Assembly: GCA_003280225.1 (NCBI GenBank)
Contig: QCFO01000005.1
Location: forward strand, 1 to 64,000
Direction of reading: 5' to 3'
Source of the DNA: Prochlorococcus sp. AG-363-K07
GTDB taxonomy: Bacteria > Cyanobacteriota > Cyanobacteriia > PCC-6307 > Cyanobiaceae
Length of the DNA: 64,000 nucleotides
Of this stretch, positions 18,204-27,422 are shown one piece after another. Position numbers and translations under genes: made by a program. A model generated the notes under the pieces. That model saw only the letters and a list, made by a program, of their open reading frames with translations. It ran no database searches and was not told where the DNA came from. Numbering within the stretch: position 1 is the first letter of the stretch; each line of letters starts with the position of its first letter.

Positions 18204-19517
18204 ATGGCAAAAGATAAGGCCCCAGCCCATCAAACTTCTAACCTCATCCATTTGATAGGAACAGATGCTGCCGGAATTGAGAATCTACCTACCAGCCTCA
18301 AAAATCTGATTCTTAACTCAACGACGATCTCAGCACCAAAAAGAATTTTAAAAGAGATTCCTAATTGGTGGGAGAACTCCAAAAGTAATAGGCCTCTCCC
18401 AGAATTATTCGAAACTAACAAACCAGAAAAGCTAATTGACTGGCTGAAGAAACAAAAAAAACCAACAATTGTCCTTGCTAGTGGAGATCCCTTGTGGTTC
18501 GGTATCGGCAACACGCTTCTTAAGTCATTTCCGAGAAATCAACTAGTCTTTCATCCATCCCCAACATCTCTCCAATTAGCATTCGCAAGATTGGGAAGGC
18601 CTTGGCACAATGCAAGCTGGATAAGCCTCCATGGTCGAGACCCTTCACCATTAGCGCAGAAATTGCGGAAACGACCAGAATCCCTAGCAGTCATCCCAGA
18701 CCCATCACGTGGTGGCGCGGAAGAAGTCAGACAATATCTTCTAAGCTCAGGCTTGGCAGCAAATTATGACTTTTGGGTTTGCGAGCAATTAGGACATCAG
18801 GAAGAAAAAGTTCGTAACTTTCATCCTCTAAATGAGTTACCGAAAGATCTCAATCCTCTTCATATTGTAGTTCTAATAGAAAAAGAAAAGGTTCATTTTA
18901 TTTCTAAAAAAATTCCATTATTTGGGATTGATGATGGTATTTACTTACAGAACAAAGGTCGACCAGGATTGATGACAAAAAGAGAAATCAGAATTCAATT
19001 AATAGCAGATCTTGAACTGCCAAAGATTGGAGTGATTTGGGATATTGGTGCAGGGGTAGGGAGTATAGGACTTGAGGCAATAAGGTTAAGTCCAGAGCTA
19101 AAGCTTTTAGCAATAGAAAAAAGGACTGGCTCAAGAGAAATAATTCAAGAGAATGCAAGAAGACTCTCAGTAAAACCCGAGAAAATCATCGAATCAGAAG
19201 CATTAGAAGCTATCTCAACTCTCTCCAAAGACTTAATCAATCCTGACAGAGTTATCTTAGGGGGTGGTGGAGGTGGTGGATCTAATGGGCCCAGTAAGAA
19301 AACACTCTTAGAAGCTATTCTCAAAAACTTAAAGCCTAAAGGGATTGTTGTAATTCCTTTGGTTACGCTAGAATCCCTTTCTGAATTATTGGAGATATTA
19401 AAAAGTTCAGATTTAACAACTTCTGTAAGTCAGCACCAATCATGGAGAGGGGTATCGATAGGCAATGGAACAAGGTTAGAGCCTTTAAACCCTGTTTACA
19501 TTCTAAAAGCAAAGTGA
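18204..19517 (+). CDS. cobL: Precorrin-6Y C5,15-methyltransferase (CbiE-CbiT fusion)
   Basis: A 437-residue bifunctional enzyme of cobalamin synthesis. The N-terminal half is a tetrapyrrole methyltransferase (IHLIGTDAAGIENLP; LASGDPLWFGIG) corresponding to CbiE. The C-terminal half is an AdoMet Rossmann methyltransferase (VIWDIGAGVGSIGLEA, with LAIEKR as the acidic strand end) corresponding to CbiT, which also decarboxylates. A glycine run, GGGGGGG, near residues 353-359 lies in the second domain. The order and length match CobL. Marine picocyanobacteria make pseudocobalamin, and this enzyme acts in the shared corrin-ring part of that pathway. Confidence 0.9.
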   Translation: MAKDKAPAHQTSNLIHLIGTDAAGIENLPTSLKNLILNSTTISAPKRILKEIPNWWENSKSNRPLPELFETNKPEKLIDWLKKQKKPTIVLASGDPLWFGIGNTLLKSFPRNQLVFHPSPTSLQLAFARLGRPWHNASWISLHGRDPSPLAQKLRKRPESLAVIPDPSRGGAEEVRQYLLSSGLAANYDFWVCEQLGHQEEKVRNFHPLNELPKDLNPLHIVVLIEKEKVHFISKKIPLFGIDDGIYLQNKGRPGLMTKREIRIQLIADLELPKIGVIWDIGAGVGSIGLEAIRLSPELKLLAIEKRTGSREIIQENARRLSVKPEKIIESEALEAISTLSKDLINPDRVILGGGGGGGSNGPSKKTLLEAILKNLKPKGIVVIPLVTLESLSELLEILKSSDLTTSVSQHQSWRGVSIGNGTRLEPLNPVYILKAK

Positions 19518-19556
19518 ATCATCTGAAAACAGTTAGGCTATGATGAATAATGCCAA

Positions 19557-20075
19557 TTAATACACATTTATATTAACCTTATCACCTTTTTTAATTTGTA
19601 ACCTTTTTATCTCACCAGCAAGCAATTCAATAACACCATCGACCTTATACATTGGTCCGTACAACTTACATGGAGACAAATAACATATAGGGACATTCTC
19701 CTCTAAATGAATAACGACTTTATTAGATATAAAAACCATATCAAGACTGATAAGAGTATTTTTCATCCAGAACTTTACAATTTCAGGCTTAGGATATTTA
19801 AACCACATTCCTCTTCCAGATGGAAACTCATTCCTCATCTGCATTCCAGTTATCTTCTCATGCTGCGTATCTGCTATTTCCAGCAAAATACATTCACCTA
19901 TTGACAAGCACCAATGAGCCTCAATGGGAAGATATTGAGGCTCATTGGTAGTTAAATAATGAGTAGAAACAGATAAAGATTGTACAGAAATCCCCAAAGA
20001 AGCACTGAGGATTGGTATCACTATAAATAAAGTCTTTTTCTTGTTATATATCTTGCCTATCTGGTTTAGCAACAT
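19557..20075 (-). CDS. Exported DUF192 protein
   Basis: A DUF192 protein of about 172 residues if started at the ATG at 20075, just inside the end of nadK (overlap 32 bases). Longer starts reach far into nadK and are unlikely. The N terminus ([18 protein letters not shown]) is a signal or anchor segment. The domain itself shows [18 protein letters not shown] and [15 protein letters not shown], the hallmark of DUF192. The fold is known structurally, but its function is unsettled. The overlap and direction suggest co-transcription with nadK. Confidence 0.78.
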   Translation of the reverse strand: MLLNQIGKIYNKKKTLFIVIPILSASLGISVQSLSVSTHYLTTNEPQYLPIEAHWCLSIGECILLEIADTQHEKITGMQMRNEFPSGRGMWFKYPKPEIVKFWMKNTLISLDMVFISNKVVIHLEENVPICYLSPCKLYGPMYKVDGVIELLAGEIKRLQIKKGDKVNINVY

Positions 20076-20958
20076 GTGGCAAACCCCATCCCAATTTATT
20101 GCGTAAAACTTGAAAGAATTCATGGTCAGACAATCGAACAAATTTAACTGGGTGTTCACTTCTACGTATCAATACCCTGTCCTCTGGCCACACATAACAC
20201 CCTGCACTTCCATCAACAACCATCATCAACCTTTCAGGAGTGGCTGGGAAAACTGTGACAGGCTCCTGATCACTAAAAACCAAAGCTCGCGAGGCAAGCG
20301 AATGAGGGGCAATTGGTGTTAACTGTAAAACCGGACATTCTGGGCTAATAACTGGCCCGCCAGCACTAAGCGAATATGCAGTAGAACCAGTAGGAGTGGA
20401 AAGGATTACACCATCTGCAGAAATATCAACAGGGGCATGTCGACCTATAGAGACTTCAAAGTGGCACATGCTTGTTAAAGGCTCTCGATGCAAAGCCATT
20501 TCATTAAGACACAATGCCTCCCATCTTCGCTGCTCTCCTCGCATAACGCTAACCACAAGACTTGTTCTTTCTTCCAAAGTCCATTCTTTCGATAGGACCT
20601 GCTCTAGTGCCGTGTCCAAATCATCTAAATATGCTTCCGCTAGAAAGCCAAGGTGACCTGTATTGATGGTAAGAATTGGAACTTTGACAGGAGCAGTTTG
20701 ACGAGCCGCCGAAAGGACAGTGCCATCTCCCCCCAAGACAATTGCAAACTCCATCCCTGAATCAAATCCTTCAGGAACACATGCGTTGTAGCCCAAAATT
20801 CGCATATGTTGATCAGGGTTAGCAAAGCCAACCATTCCCCCTGAACTACTTACACGTATAACTTGATAACCAGCCTTTTCTAACCTGCTCTGAATTTTGT
20901 AGGCAGTCTCTACCGCAAGCTCCTTGCCATCATTAACGATCAGTCCTACTCGGGGCAC
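20044..20958 (-). CDS. nadK: NAD kinase
   Basis: A 304-residue enzyme that phosphorylates NAD to NADP using ATP or polyphosphate. The nucleotide-binding GGDGT is at 76-80, followed by the Gly-rich [12 protein letters not shown]-like strand and the NE segment (LNEMALHRE). The substrate-site stretch [21 protein letters not shown] is complete. Cyanobacteria usually have two NAD kinases, and only one is in this window. It follows pheS at about 100 bases and overlaps the DUF192 gene downstream. Confidence 0.93.
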   Translation of the reverse strand: MPRVGLIVNDGKELAVETAYKIQSRLEKAGYQVIRVSSSGGMVGFANPDQHMRILGYNACVPEGFDSGMEFAIVLGGDGTVLSAARQTAPVKVPILTINTGHLGFLAEAYLDDLDTALEQVLSKEWTLEERTSLVVSVMRGEQRRWEALCLNEMALHREPLTSMCHFEVSIGRHAPVDISADGVILSTPTGSTAYSLSAGGPVISPECPVLQLTPIAPHSLASRALVFSDQEPVTVFPATPERLMMVVDGSAGCYVWPEDRVLIRRSEHPVKFVRLSDHEFFQVLRNKLGWGLPHVAKPDRQDI

Positions 20959-21055
20959 CGATCGAATTAGACAAAGTACTTTTTTATTTTAATAAATAAT
21001 TGCCATTTTGAAATAATCCTGGCCTAATTCGATGCATTAACGAAAAATCAAATAA

Positions 21056-22096
21056 TCAAAACTGCTCCAAGAATCTCAAATCGCTTGTATAAAGCCTCCT
21101 TATGTCATCAATTCCATGCCTAACCATACAAAAACGTTCGACTCCTAGACCAGCAGCAAAACCGCTCCAAACATCAGGATCAAGGCCTAATCCTTCCAAG
21201 ACTGCAGGGTCTACCATTCCGCATCCCATTACTTCAAGCCATCGGCCACGCCACTTGACATCCACTTCTGCAGAAGGCTCTGTAAATGGGAAATAGCTTG
21301 CACGGAACCTAACCGGCAAATCCCCGAAGAAGGCCTTCAGAAAAGCCATAACAGTTCCTCGAAGGTGACTGAAGTCAAGCCCCTGATCTATTGCAAGCAG
21401 CTCCACTTGATGAAAAACAGGAGAATGAGTTGCATCAACTGAATCCCTTCTATAAACCCTTCCAGGCGCAACAATCCTGACAGGAGGATGATTTTGTTCT
21501 AAATGACGGATCTGAACTGGAGAGGTATGAGTACGTAAAAGCAGATCACCATCGAGGTAGAAAGTATCCTGCATATCTCTTGCAGGATGATCTTGAGGAA
21601 TATTTAGAGCAGAAAAATTATAATGATCATTCTCCACTTCAGGTCCCTCAGCTACTGAATAGCCCAAACCACAAAATAAATCGACAATATCTTCAGTAGT
21701 TTTTATTAAAGGATGTCTATTTCCTGCAAAGCTTCCAATCGATGGAGCTGTGACATCAATAGTTTCCTTGAGAAGCAAGTCTTGCAATAGTTCCGCCTTT
21801 AAATCATTCAAACGGTCTGAAAGCAATTGCTGTAATTTATTTTTGATCAAATTTGCTCTCTGTCCAATCAAAGGGCGCTCTTTAGAAGGGAGATTACCCA
21901 TTCCGCCTAATATCAATGACAGTCGACCTTTCTTTCCTAAAAAAGCAACTCTTAGTTTTTCTATAGATTTTGGATCTTGAGCACTAGCTATTTCTAACTC
22001 AGCTTCTTTTTCAAGCTGAGCAAGATTTTCGTTGAGTTGGTTAAGAGAGCTGGTCACATCCACGGCATTAACATCAAAATTCCGACTACAGACCAT
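21056..22096 (-). CDS. pheS: Phenylalanyl-tRNA synthetase alpha subunit
   Basis: A 346-residue catalytic subunit of the class II PheRS. The N-terminal coiled coil (about 15-95) binds tRNA. The core has [14 protein letters not shown], motif 2 ([20 protein letters not shown]), [12 protein letters not shown], and motif 3 near [13 protein letters not shown]. The specificity segment [15 protein letters not shown] is normal. It charges tRNA-Phe with the beta subunit, which is not in this window. The gene is divergent from surE across 43 bases. Confidence 0.95.
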   Translation of the reverse strand: MVCSRNFDVNAVDVTSSLNQLNENLAQLEKEAELEIASAQDPKSIEKLRVAFLGKKGRLSLILGGMGNLPSKERPLIGQRANLIKNKLQQLLSDRLNDLKAELLQDLLLKETIDVTAPSIGSFAGNRHPLIKTTEDIVDLFCGLGYSVAEGPEVENDHYNFSALNIPQDHPARDMQDTFYLDGDLLLRTHTSPVQIRHLEQNHPPVRIVAPGRVYRRDSVDATHSPVFHQVELLAIDQGLDFSHLRGTVMAFLKAFFGDLPVRFRASYFPFTEPSAEVDVKWRGRWLEVMGCGMVDPAVLEGLGLDPDVWSGFAAGLGVERFCMVRHGIDDIRRLYTSDLRFLEQF

Positions 22097-22139
22097 AGGC
22101 GGCAGTCCGGACTAAGTTCTTCTTAGTACGAATTTCGCA

Positions 22140-22940
22140 ATGCATCCTCTCAGCATCTTAATTAGCAATGACGATGGGGTTTTTGCTGACGGGATTAGAA
22201 CCCTTGCGAATGAAGCCTCTAGCAGAGGGCACAAAGTAACTGTTGTATGTCCTGACCAAGAGCGATCTGCAACTGGCCATGGTCTTACTTTACAGGCGCC
22301 TATTAGAGCCGAGAGAGCAGATGAATTATTCAGCAATGGCATAACTGCATGGGGATGCAACGGGACTCCAGCAGATTGCATAAAACTTGCTCTTTATGAA
22401 TTACTACCAAAAAAACCTGATCTCATACTCTCTGGTATTAATCATGGTCCCAATCTCGGTACTGATGTCTTTTGTTCAGGAACAGTCGCAGCTGCATTAG
22501 AAGGGACCTTAGAGGGAATCCCAGCAATGGCAGTTAGCGTAGCCTCCTTCCAATGGAGAGATTTCACATATTCAGGAAAACTAGCGCTAGCAATCGCAGA
22601 AAATGCGATTGCTAGCATATGGCCCAAAAGTCTTCTTCTTAATCTAAATATTCCACCATGCACCAAAGAAGAAATGAGCTCCCTTAAATGGACAAGACTA
22701 TCTATTAGGCACTATGAAGAACAATTTAGCAAAAGGGTAGATCCAAAAGGTAATCCTTACTACTGGCTAGCAGGAGAGGCAATAAACGACCTTGAAGCGG
22801 CTGGCGATGGCCCAAGTGATTGGCCTAGTGATGTAGCTCAGATAGATAGCCTTGGTCCATCTCTAACGCCAATTCAGCCTGATCTCTTTTGGAGAGGTGA
22901 TCTGGCGCAACTTCCAGAAATCAAAATAAAGATCAATTAG
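22140..22940 (+). CDS. surE: 5'-nucleotidase SurE
   Basis: A 266-residue metal-dependent phosphatase that removes phosphate from nucleoside monophosphates. The metal site starts at once with ILISNDDG (Asn10-Asp11-Asp12), followed by [15 protein letters not shown] and the [14 protein letters not shown] segment. Length and motifs are family-typical. Its last bases overlap the end of a convergent DUF3611 gene. A perfect 13-base inverted repeat lies in its coding region (separate entry). Confidence 0.93.
   Translation: MHPLSILISNDDGVFADGIRTLANEASSRGHKVTVVCPDQERSATGHGLTLQAPIRAERADELFSNGITAWGCNGTPADCIKLALYELLPKKPDLILSGINHGPNLGTDVFCSGTVAAALEGTLEGIPAMAVSVASFQWRDFTYSGKLALAIAENAIASIWPKSLLLNLNIPPCTKEEMSSLKWTRLSIRHYEEQFSKRVDPKGNPYYWLAGEAINDLEAAGDGPSDWPSDVAQIDSLGPSLTPIQPDLFWRGDLAQLPEIKIKIN
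22586..22616. repeat. Perfect 13-base inverted repeat inside surE
   Basis: Left arm 22586-22598 (GCTAGCAATCGCA), a 5-base loop, and right arm 22604-22616 are perfectly complementary. The RNA form would be a strong hairpin in the surE message, within codons for the segment around AIAENAIAS. No T-tract follows, so it is not a standard terminator. Function is unknown. Confidence 0.75.
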
Positions 22941-23496
22941 TTCGATAAATTCTCTGAAGAAGCCAAAGAGAAAAAATCAAGCCAATCAGATGTGCAAATA
23001 AAACTTGAGTATTGCTTAGAACCGACAACATCTCTAATGACGTAATTGGATAGTTTTCCATTGCCCGCATACCTGCCCCTATCGAAATTCCAGGGGCCTG
23101 CATTGATGCCTGAACAAACAGAGCACCTGCCAAAGATTGATACCCTACTGAAGCAAACACAAGCCCAAACAAGTCAGCTATCAATCCTCTCTTCAATAAA
23201 CGACTTGTTTCACCTCTAGAAGGCCTTACGGAGCTATCTATAGCTCTGCCAGTACGTACTATCAACCAACCATGCCAGAGACCGTATAACAAGCAAAAAA
23301 ATGCCAAGGTTGTTAAGGACAAACCAGGTCCTAAGCCCAAAGCTCTCTCCGAGTTACGTGCAAGACTGCTTCCAACATTGTTAAAAAGCAAAACCCCTAC
23401 AACCACCACTCCAAGAACTGTCTGAACCCAAAACCGAATCCAACCAATGCGGCGCAAACCCAAAGAAAGTAGCTGGAAATCAAGTTGATCTGCCAT
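22933..23496 (-). CDS. DUF3611 membrane protein
   Basis: A 187-residue protein with four hydrophobic segments (about 20-42, 58-78, 103-130 and 160-182), matching DUF3611, a family of cyanobacteria and plastid-bearing plants. The N-terminal [20 protein letters not shown] and the central [14 protein letters not shown] are typical of it. Its function is unknown, though a thylakoid or envelope location is likely. It overlaps the 3' end of surE by 8 bases in convergent orientation and is divergent from ribF by 27 bases. Confidence 0.8.
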   Translation of the reverse strand: MADQLDFQLLSLGLRRIGWIRFWVQTVLGVVVVGVLLFNNVGSSLARNSERALGLGPGLSLTTLAFFCLLYGLWHGWLIVRTGRAIDSSVRPSRGETSRLLKRGLIADLFGLVFASVGYQSLAGALFVQASMQAPGISIGAGMRAMENYPITSLEMLSVLSNTQVLFAHLIGLIFSLWLLQRIYRTN

Positions 23497-23523
23497 CCAT
23501 AAAAAAGCGCCTGCCGTCCAAAC

Positions 23524-24474
23524 TTGCCACCAAAACCAAAAATTTGCACGCTTCCCTTGATTCCCCTCTGCTCTCCTACGCAGGCACTTCTTCCAACAGC
23601 TTTAGCTTTAGGAAGTTTTGACGGCCTTCATACTGGTCATCGACGCGTGATTGAAACGGTCACGGGGTCTAGTGCTGGGATCCCAACTGTTGTGAGTTTT
23701 TGGCCTCATCCACGAGAGGTCTTATATGGAGAGAAAAGACTACGTTTAGACCTACCTTCTGAAAAAACATCTCTGCTTGAGCCAATTGGTGTAGAACAAC
23801 TTGTTCTGATTCCCTTCGATAAGATTTTAGCTTCACTAACCCCAGAAGAATTTATACATGAAATGCTTCTGGGAACACTAAAAGCAAAAAAAATTGCAAT
23901 TGGAGCCAACTTTAGATTTGGTCGAAATCGAGAAGGCGACGCAAGACAATTAAAAGAAATATGTTCAAATTTAGGAATTGAAGTTTCAGTTGTTCCGATA
24001 ATTAAAGATATGAACGGAAGAATGAGTAGTAGCCGGATTAGATCGGCTCTTAATGAGGGGAACTTAACTTTGGCAAAACGACTTATGGGCCGTGCCTATA
24101 GCTTTCGAGGAAGAGTGGTAAAAGGAAGGGGTCTTGGCAAAAAACTTGGTTGGCCGACAGCAAACCTAGAAGTTGATGGGCGAAAATTCCTTCCTACTCT
24201 TGGGGTTTATGCTGCTTGGGCCTGGATAAGTGACAAATCTCAGCCTTTTCCAGCTGTTATGAACTTGGGACCTCAGCCAACTATCGATCCCTCATCTCCC
24301 TCAGCAGTAGAGGTTCACATGCTAGATAAGGAAATTGATTTAACTGGAAAGGAATTAGTAATCCAGCCCGAACACAGGCTCAGGGACCAAAAGCAGTTTG
24401 GGGACCTTGACTCATTAAGCAATCAAATTTGCAACGATGCAAAATTAGCAAGAAGCTTATTAGAAAGAGACTAA
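23524..24474 (+). CDS. ribF: Bifunctional riboflavin kinase/FAD synthetase
   Basis: A 316-residue enzyme that makes FMN and FAD. The N-terminal adenylyltransferase has ALGSFDGLHTGHRRVI (FDGLHxGH) and SSSRIRSALNEG. The C-terminal flavokinase has FRGRVVKGRGLGKKLGWPTANL, with the GxPTAN signature, and PAVMNLGPQPTI. Order and length are normal. The gene is divergent from the DUF3611 gene at 27 bases. It complements ribD, which makes the riboflavin precursor. Confidence 0.94.
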   Translation: MPPKPKICTLPLIPLCSPTQALLPTALALGSFDGLHTGHRRVIETVTGSSAGIPTVVSFWPHPREVLYGEKRLRLDLPSEKTSLLEPIGVEQLVLIPFDKILASLTPEEFIHEMLLGTLKAKKIAIGANFRFGRNREGDARQLKEICSNLGIEVSVVPIIKDMNGRMSSSRIRSALNEGNLTLAKRLMGRAYSFRGRVVKGRGLGKKLGWPTANLEVDGRKFLPTLGVYAAWAWISDKSQPFPAVMNLGPQPTIDPSSPSAVEVHMLDKEIDLTGKELVIQPEHRLRDQKQFGDLDSLSNQICNDAKLARSLLERD

Positions 24475-24483
24475 TAGACTTGA

Positions 24484-24600
24484 TCAAAGTGTTGGATATG
24501 CATTTGTCATTCCCCAGGCAATAAAAACGCCAATACCCCCTAAAAGGATTACGCCCCAGATCAAAACATTCATTGTGCTATCAAAACCTCCTTGGAGCAT
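24484..24600 (-). CDS. Single-span micro-protein, 29 or 38 residues
   Basis: A short minus-strand frame runs from ATG at 24600 (38 residues) or at 24573 (29 residues) to TGA at 24484-24486. The body LIWGVILLGGIGVFIAWGMT is one clean hydrophobic helix followed by NAYP, the pattern of small photosynthetic or NDH-complex membrane subunits. An AGGAGG tract lies 13 bases before the inner ATG, which is rather long spacing. It occupies the gap between ribF and thiE and is divergent from thiE. No known subunit is recognised. Confidence 0.45.
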   Translation of the reverse strand: MLQGGFDSTMNVLIWGVILLGGIGVFIAWGMTNAYPTL

Positions 24601-24634
24601 TAACTGATATGTGTGCCATCTTGCCAAGATTGAC

Positions 24635-25681
24635 ATGAATTGGATGTCTTTAGACCCAAATACAAATCGGTGCGTTGCTCAGCTCATAGATGCCAACCTA
24701 GACAGAGCCAGAGAGGGGTTAAGGGTTGTAGAAGATTGGTGTAGGTTTGCCTTAGACAAAAAAGAGCTTGTTATAACTCTAAAAGATTGGAGACAACAAT
24801 TAGGTAGGCATCATAAAGATGTTTATAAACAATCCCGTTCAACAGAAAGAGACCAAGGGATTGGATTGAGTCATCCAGAACAAGAAAATCGACATTCCCC
24901 AAAACAAATCATTTCTGCAAACTGCTCACGTGCCCAAGAAGCATTAAGAGTTTTAGAAGAGTTCTCAAGAATTAATGATCCTGCCTTAGCCAAATGCGCA
25001 TCGGAAATAAGGTATCAGTTATACGAATTAGAATTAGAGATCATTAAAGCATCATTACATAATCAAAGAAAACAAAAACTGGAAAAATGCAAAGCCTATC
25101 TAATCACTAACCCACATCCTAATCTTTTGAAAATAGTTGAGCAATCTATAAAAGCAGGAATATCAATCGTCCAATATCGGAACAAAATCGATAATGATCT
25201 TGATAAACTATCCCAAGCCAAAGAGATGGCTTATTTATGCAAAAGAAATAATGCGCTTTTTATTATCAACGACCGCATAGATTTAGCTATAGCTGTTGAT
25301 GCTGATGGCATACATTTGGGCCAAAATGATATGCCATATCTTATTGCGAGAAAAATTTTAGGCGATGAAAAAATTATAGGCAGAAGCACCCATTGCCTAG
25401 AAGAGCTTCTATGCGCCCAAAAAGAGGGGTGTGATTATGTAGGGGCAGGTCCTATTTATCACACAAATACAAAATCAATCAAATCCCCTACAGGAATTAA
25501 GTATGTCAAAGAGGCCACAAAGTTCTCAAAGCTACCCTACTTTGCAATTGGCGGAATCAACAGCTCAAACATCCATGAAGTAATATCAGCCGGGGCAGCA
25601 AGAATTGCTGTTTCCGGAGCGATTATGAACGCCAAGGACCCCACATTAGCAACAATTGAACTGTTAAACAAAGTGTCATGA
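24635..25681 (+). CDS. thiE: Thiamine-phosphate synthase, two-domain cyanobacterial form
   Basis: This enzyme joins the pyrimidine and thiazole precursors to thiamine phosphate. Residues up to about 150 are the extra N-terminal helical domain of cyanobacterial ThiE (ANLDRAREGLRVVEDWCRFAL; CSRAQEALRVLEEF). The TIM barrel follows with YLITNPHP, IVQYRNK, FIINDRIDLA, ADGIHLGQNDMP and GRSTH. A GTG at 24611 could extend it by 8 residues, and the ATG at 24644 (MSLDPNTNR) is also possible. The thiS start overlaps its stop. Confidence 0.92.
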   Translation: MNWMSLDPNTNRCVAQLIDANLDRAREGLRVVEDWCRFALDKKELVITLKDWRQQLGRHHKDVYKQSRSTERDQGIGLSHPEQENRHSPKQIISANCSRAQEALRVLEEFSRINDPALAKCASEIRYQLYELELEIIKASLHNQRKQKLEKCKAYLITNPHPNLLKIVEQSIKAGISIVQYRNKIDNDLDKLSQAKEMAYLCKRNNALFIINDRIDLAIAVDADGIHLGQNDMPYLIARKILGDEKIIGRSTHCLEELLCAQKEGCDYVGAGPIYHTNTKSIKSPTGIKYVKEATKFSKLPYFAIGGINSSNIHEVISAGAARIAVSGAIMNAKDPTLATIELLNKVS

Positions 25682-25890
25682 AAGTCACCATTAATGGCGT
25701 ATTAAATCAAATTCAAGTAGATCATAATTCTTTAAGTCTAGACAGGCTAATTAAGCAGTTAGGGCATCACCCTCGCTTGGTAGTAGTTGAATACAATGGC
25801 ACAATATTGACTCCTGAGAAATGGGAAGAGCAACAAATTAGTGATGGAGATAATCTTGAAATTGTAACAATCGTTGGAGGCGGTTCCTAG
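25678..25890 (+). CDS. thiS: Sulfur carrier protein ThiS
   Basis: A 70-residue ubiquitin-like carrier that delivers sulfur for the thiazole of thiamine. The start ATG overlaps the thiE stop (ATGA), so translation is coupled. The fold is visible as alternating strands (VTINGVLNQIQV, RLVVVEYNGTIL, NLEIVTIVGGGS). ThiS acts through a C-terminal Gly-Gly carboxylate, but here the chain ends GGGS, with a Ser after the glycines. Either the Ser is removed or this variant tolerates it. Confidence 0.88.
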   Translation: MKVTINGVLNQIQVDHNSLSLDRLIKQLGHHPRLVVVEYNGTILTPEKWEEQQISDGDNLEIVTIVGGGS

Positions 25891-25896
25891 AGTTAA

Positions 25897-26874
25897 TTGA
25901 ATTGCAAACAGAAATTGTTCAAATTCAAGTTCTCGGCTGCTGTAATTAAAAGTTGGCTCGCCGTAATTTTTCTCCCATTCATATTGTGTGCAACGCTTTT
26001 AATCCAGCCAGAGCCTGGCTATGCAGCTAGTGGAGGGCGAATAGGAGGCGGAAGTTTTCGTTCACCCTCTATTCCAAGAACTGGAAGTTATGGGGGTGGC
26101 GGAAGTTACAGAGGTGGTTATGGAGGCTATGGAGGTTACAGAGGCGGCGGTATTGGTTTTCCTTTCATACTCCCAATTTTCGGCTTTGGAGGAGGGGGAC
26201 TTTTTGGATTCTTAATCCTAATGGCGATTGTCGGGACAATTACGAACTCAATCCGACGTGGAAGTTCTCAATCACTTGCAAGCAGAACAAATTCAACTAA
26301 TAACCTGACTGGTCCTGTAACAATGATTCAACTTCAAATAGGACTATTAGCTGCAGCAAAGGAGCTTCAAGAAGACCTTAGAATACTCGCCACCTCATCC
26401 AATACAAATACTCCCGCTGGGCTCCAAAAAGTCCTCCAAGAATCAACTTTGTCTCTTCTCAGACAACCTCATCTATGGGTATATGCCAATCTTGAGTCAG
26501 GGAGCGTACCTTTTAACTCTGCAGAAACAACCTTCAACAGGCTGTCAATTACAGAACGAAGCAAATTAAAGGCTGAATTAACATCAAATGTGTCTGGTCA
26601 AATCTTCTCTGAAAAAAATTTAGAGGCAAAAGTCGGGGAAGCTTCTCCTACCAATGAATATATTGCTGTCACAATTTTGGTCGCTTCCAGAACTCGCCTT
26701 GTTCTTAATGAAATAGCCACCAATGATCAATTAAACGAGAACCTCCGAATTCTTGGATCAATTTCTTCTGAGGATTTGATGGCTTTAGAAATTATTTGGC
26801 AGCCAGAAGGACAAGGAGAAGTGTTAAGCAACGAAGATTTGGTACTTGCATATCCAAACCTGAAACACCTGTAA
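25897..26874 (+). CDS. DUF1517 membrane/exported protein with Gly-rich segment
   Basis: A 325-residue DUF1517 protein. A signal or anchor segment (about 12-43, ending GYAAS) is followed by a Gly/Tyr/Arg-rich low-complexity stretch (46-85), a hydrophobic span (90-117), then a soluble domain with TNEYIAVTILVASRTRL and the C-terminal LEIIWQPEGQGEVLS, typical of the family. Function is unknown, and a membrane or thylakoid location is likely. The start is TTG at 25897. Another TTG at 25915 is possible, and no in-frame ATG precedes the domain. Confidence 0.82.
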   Translation: MNCKQKLFKFKFSAAVIKSWLAVIFLPFILCATLLIQPEPGYAASGGRIGGGSFRSPSIPRTGSYGGGGSYRGGYGGYGGYRGGGIGFPFILPIFGFGGGGLFGFLILMAIVGTITNSIRRGSSQSLASRTNSTNNLTGPVTMIQLQIGLLAAAKELQEDLRILATSSNTNTPAGLQKVLQESTLSLLRQPHLWVYANLESGSVPFNSAETTFNRLSITERSKLKAELTSNVSGQIFSEKNLEAKVGEASPTNEYIAVTILVASRTRLVLNEIATNDQLNENLRILGSISSEDLMALEIIWQPEGQGEVLSNEDLVLAYPNLKHL

Positions 26875-27030
26875 AAACAGGAGAAAAGAGCCATCGGCAA
26901 AATTCTTCATAATTTCTTTAGCCAAAAACGTGCAATAAGAACAAAATCAGGGCTTCAACACAATTATCTTTGGTTGACTAATTCTCAAATATCACAAGTG
27001 TCTGCCAGATCTGACCAAGGGCCAAGATCA

Positions 27031-27165
27031 ATGAAATGGGAAACAAATGGGGAACTCGCTCAAAGAGACCTCTCCGAGTTAGTAAATCGTCTTATGAATG
27101 TCGAATCAACAAATCATGGTGATGAGTTGTCCAGGCTAAGTGACAAATGCAACGAAGAGCGATGA
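27031..27165 (+). CDS. First part of a small unknown gene, ends at an in-frame TGA
   Basis: From the ATG at 27031, 44 codons run to TGA at 27163-27165 (ELAQRDLSELVNRLMNVEST is typical). The same frame is open upstream all the way to the DUF1517 stop, and open downstream after the TGA for 77 more codons. The protein-like character on both sides suggests one gene of about 120 residues broken by a single stop, rather than two genes. No domain is recognised. Confidence 0.35.
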   Translation: MKWETNGELAQRDLSELVNRLMNVESTNHGDELSRLSDKCNEER

Positions 27166-27189
27166 ATCTTTGAATTACCTCTTGCGAAA

Positions 27190-27399
27190 TTGCTTTTGAT
27201 ATCTCAACTTCAGTTCAACCAACCTGAAAGGATGAGAAGAAGAACGTTGCAGTGGGTCAACAGTCCTGTCCTATTAGAAGCAATCATGCGCTATGAACAA
27301 GGACGTCTCCCACTTTCCATGAAACTTTGGGTTGAAAAGCTCTTGGAATTAAAATCTCATGAGAGTTCAAAGCTACTGCCTAAGCTTCATAATTCATAA
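27190..27399 (+). CDS. Second part of the small unknown gene
   Basis: This stretch is in the same frame as the preceding part and starts at a TTG at 27190, but the frame is open from just after the TGA at 27165. It encodes a helical, Arg/Leu-rich segment (PERMRRRTLQWVNSPVLLEA; SMKLWVEKLLELK). No good Shine-Dalgarno precedes the TTG. It either starts independently or is the C-terminal half of a gene interrupted by one nonsense codon. Function unknown. Confidence 0.4.
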   Translation: MLLISQLQFNQPERMRRRTLQWVNSPVLLEAIMRYEQGRLPLSMKLWVEKLLELKSHESSKLLPKLHNS

Positions 27400-27422
27400 G
27401 CCATTAGAGATGTTGTTGGTTT

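Noticed and set aside
20076-20159. DUF192 frame extended into nadK
   Set aside because: 28 extra residues overlap the C-terminal coding part of nadK and carry no signal sequence of their own.
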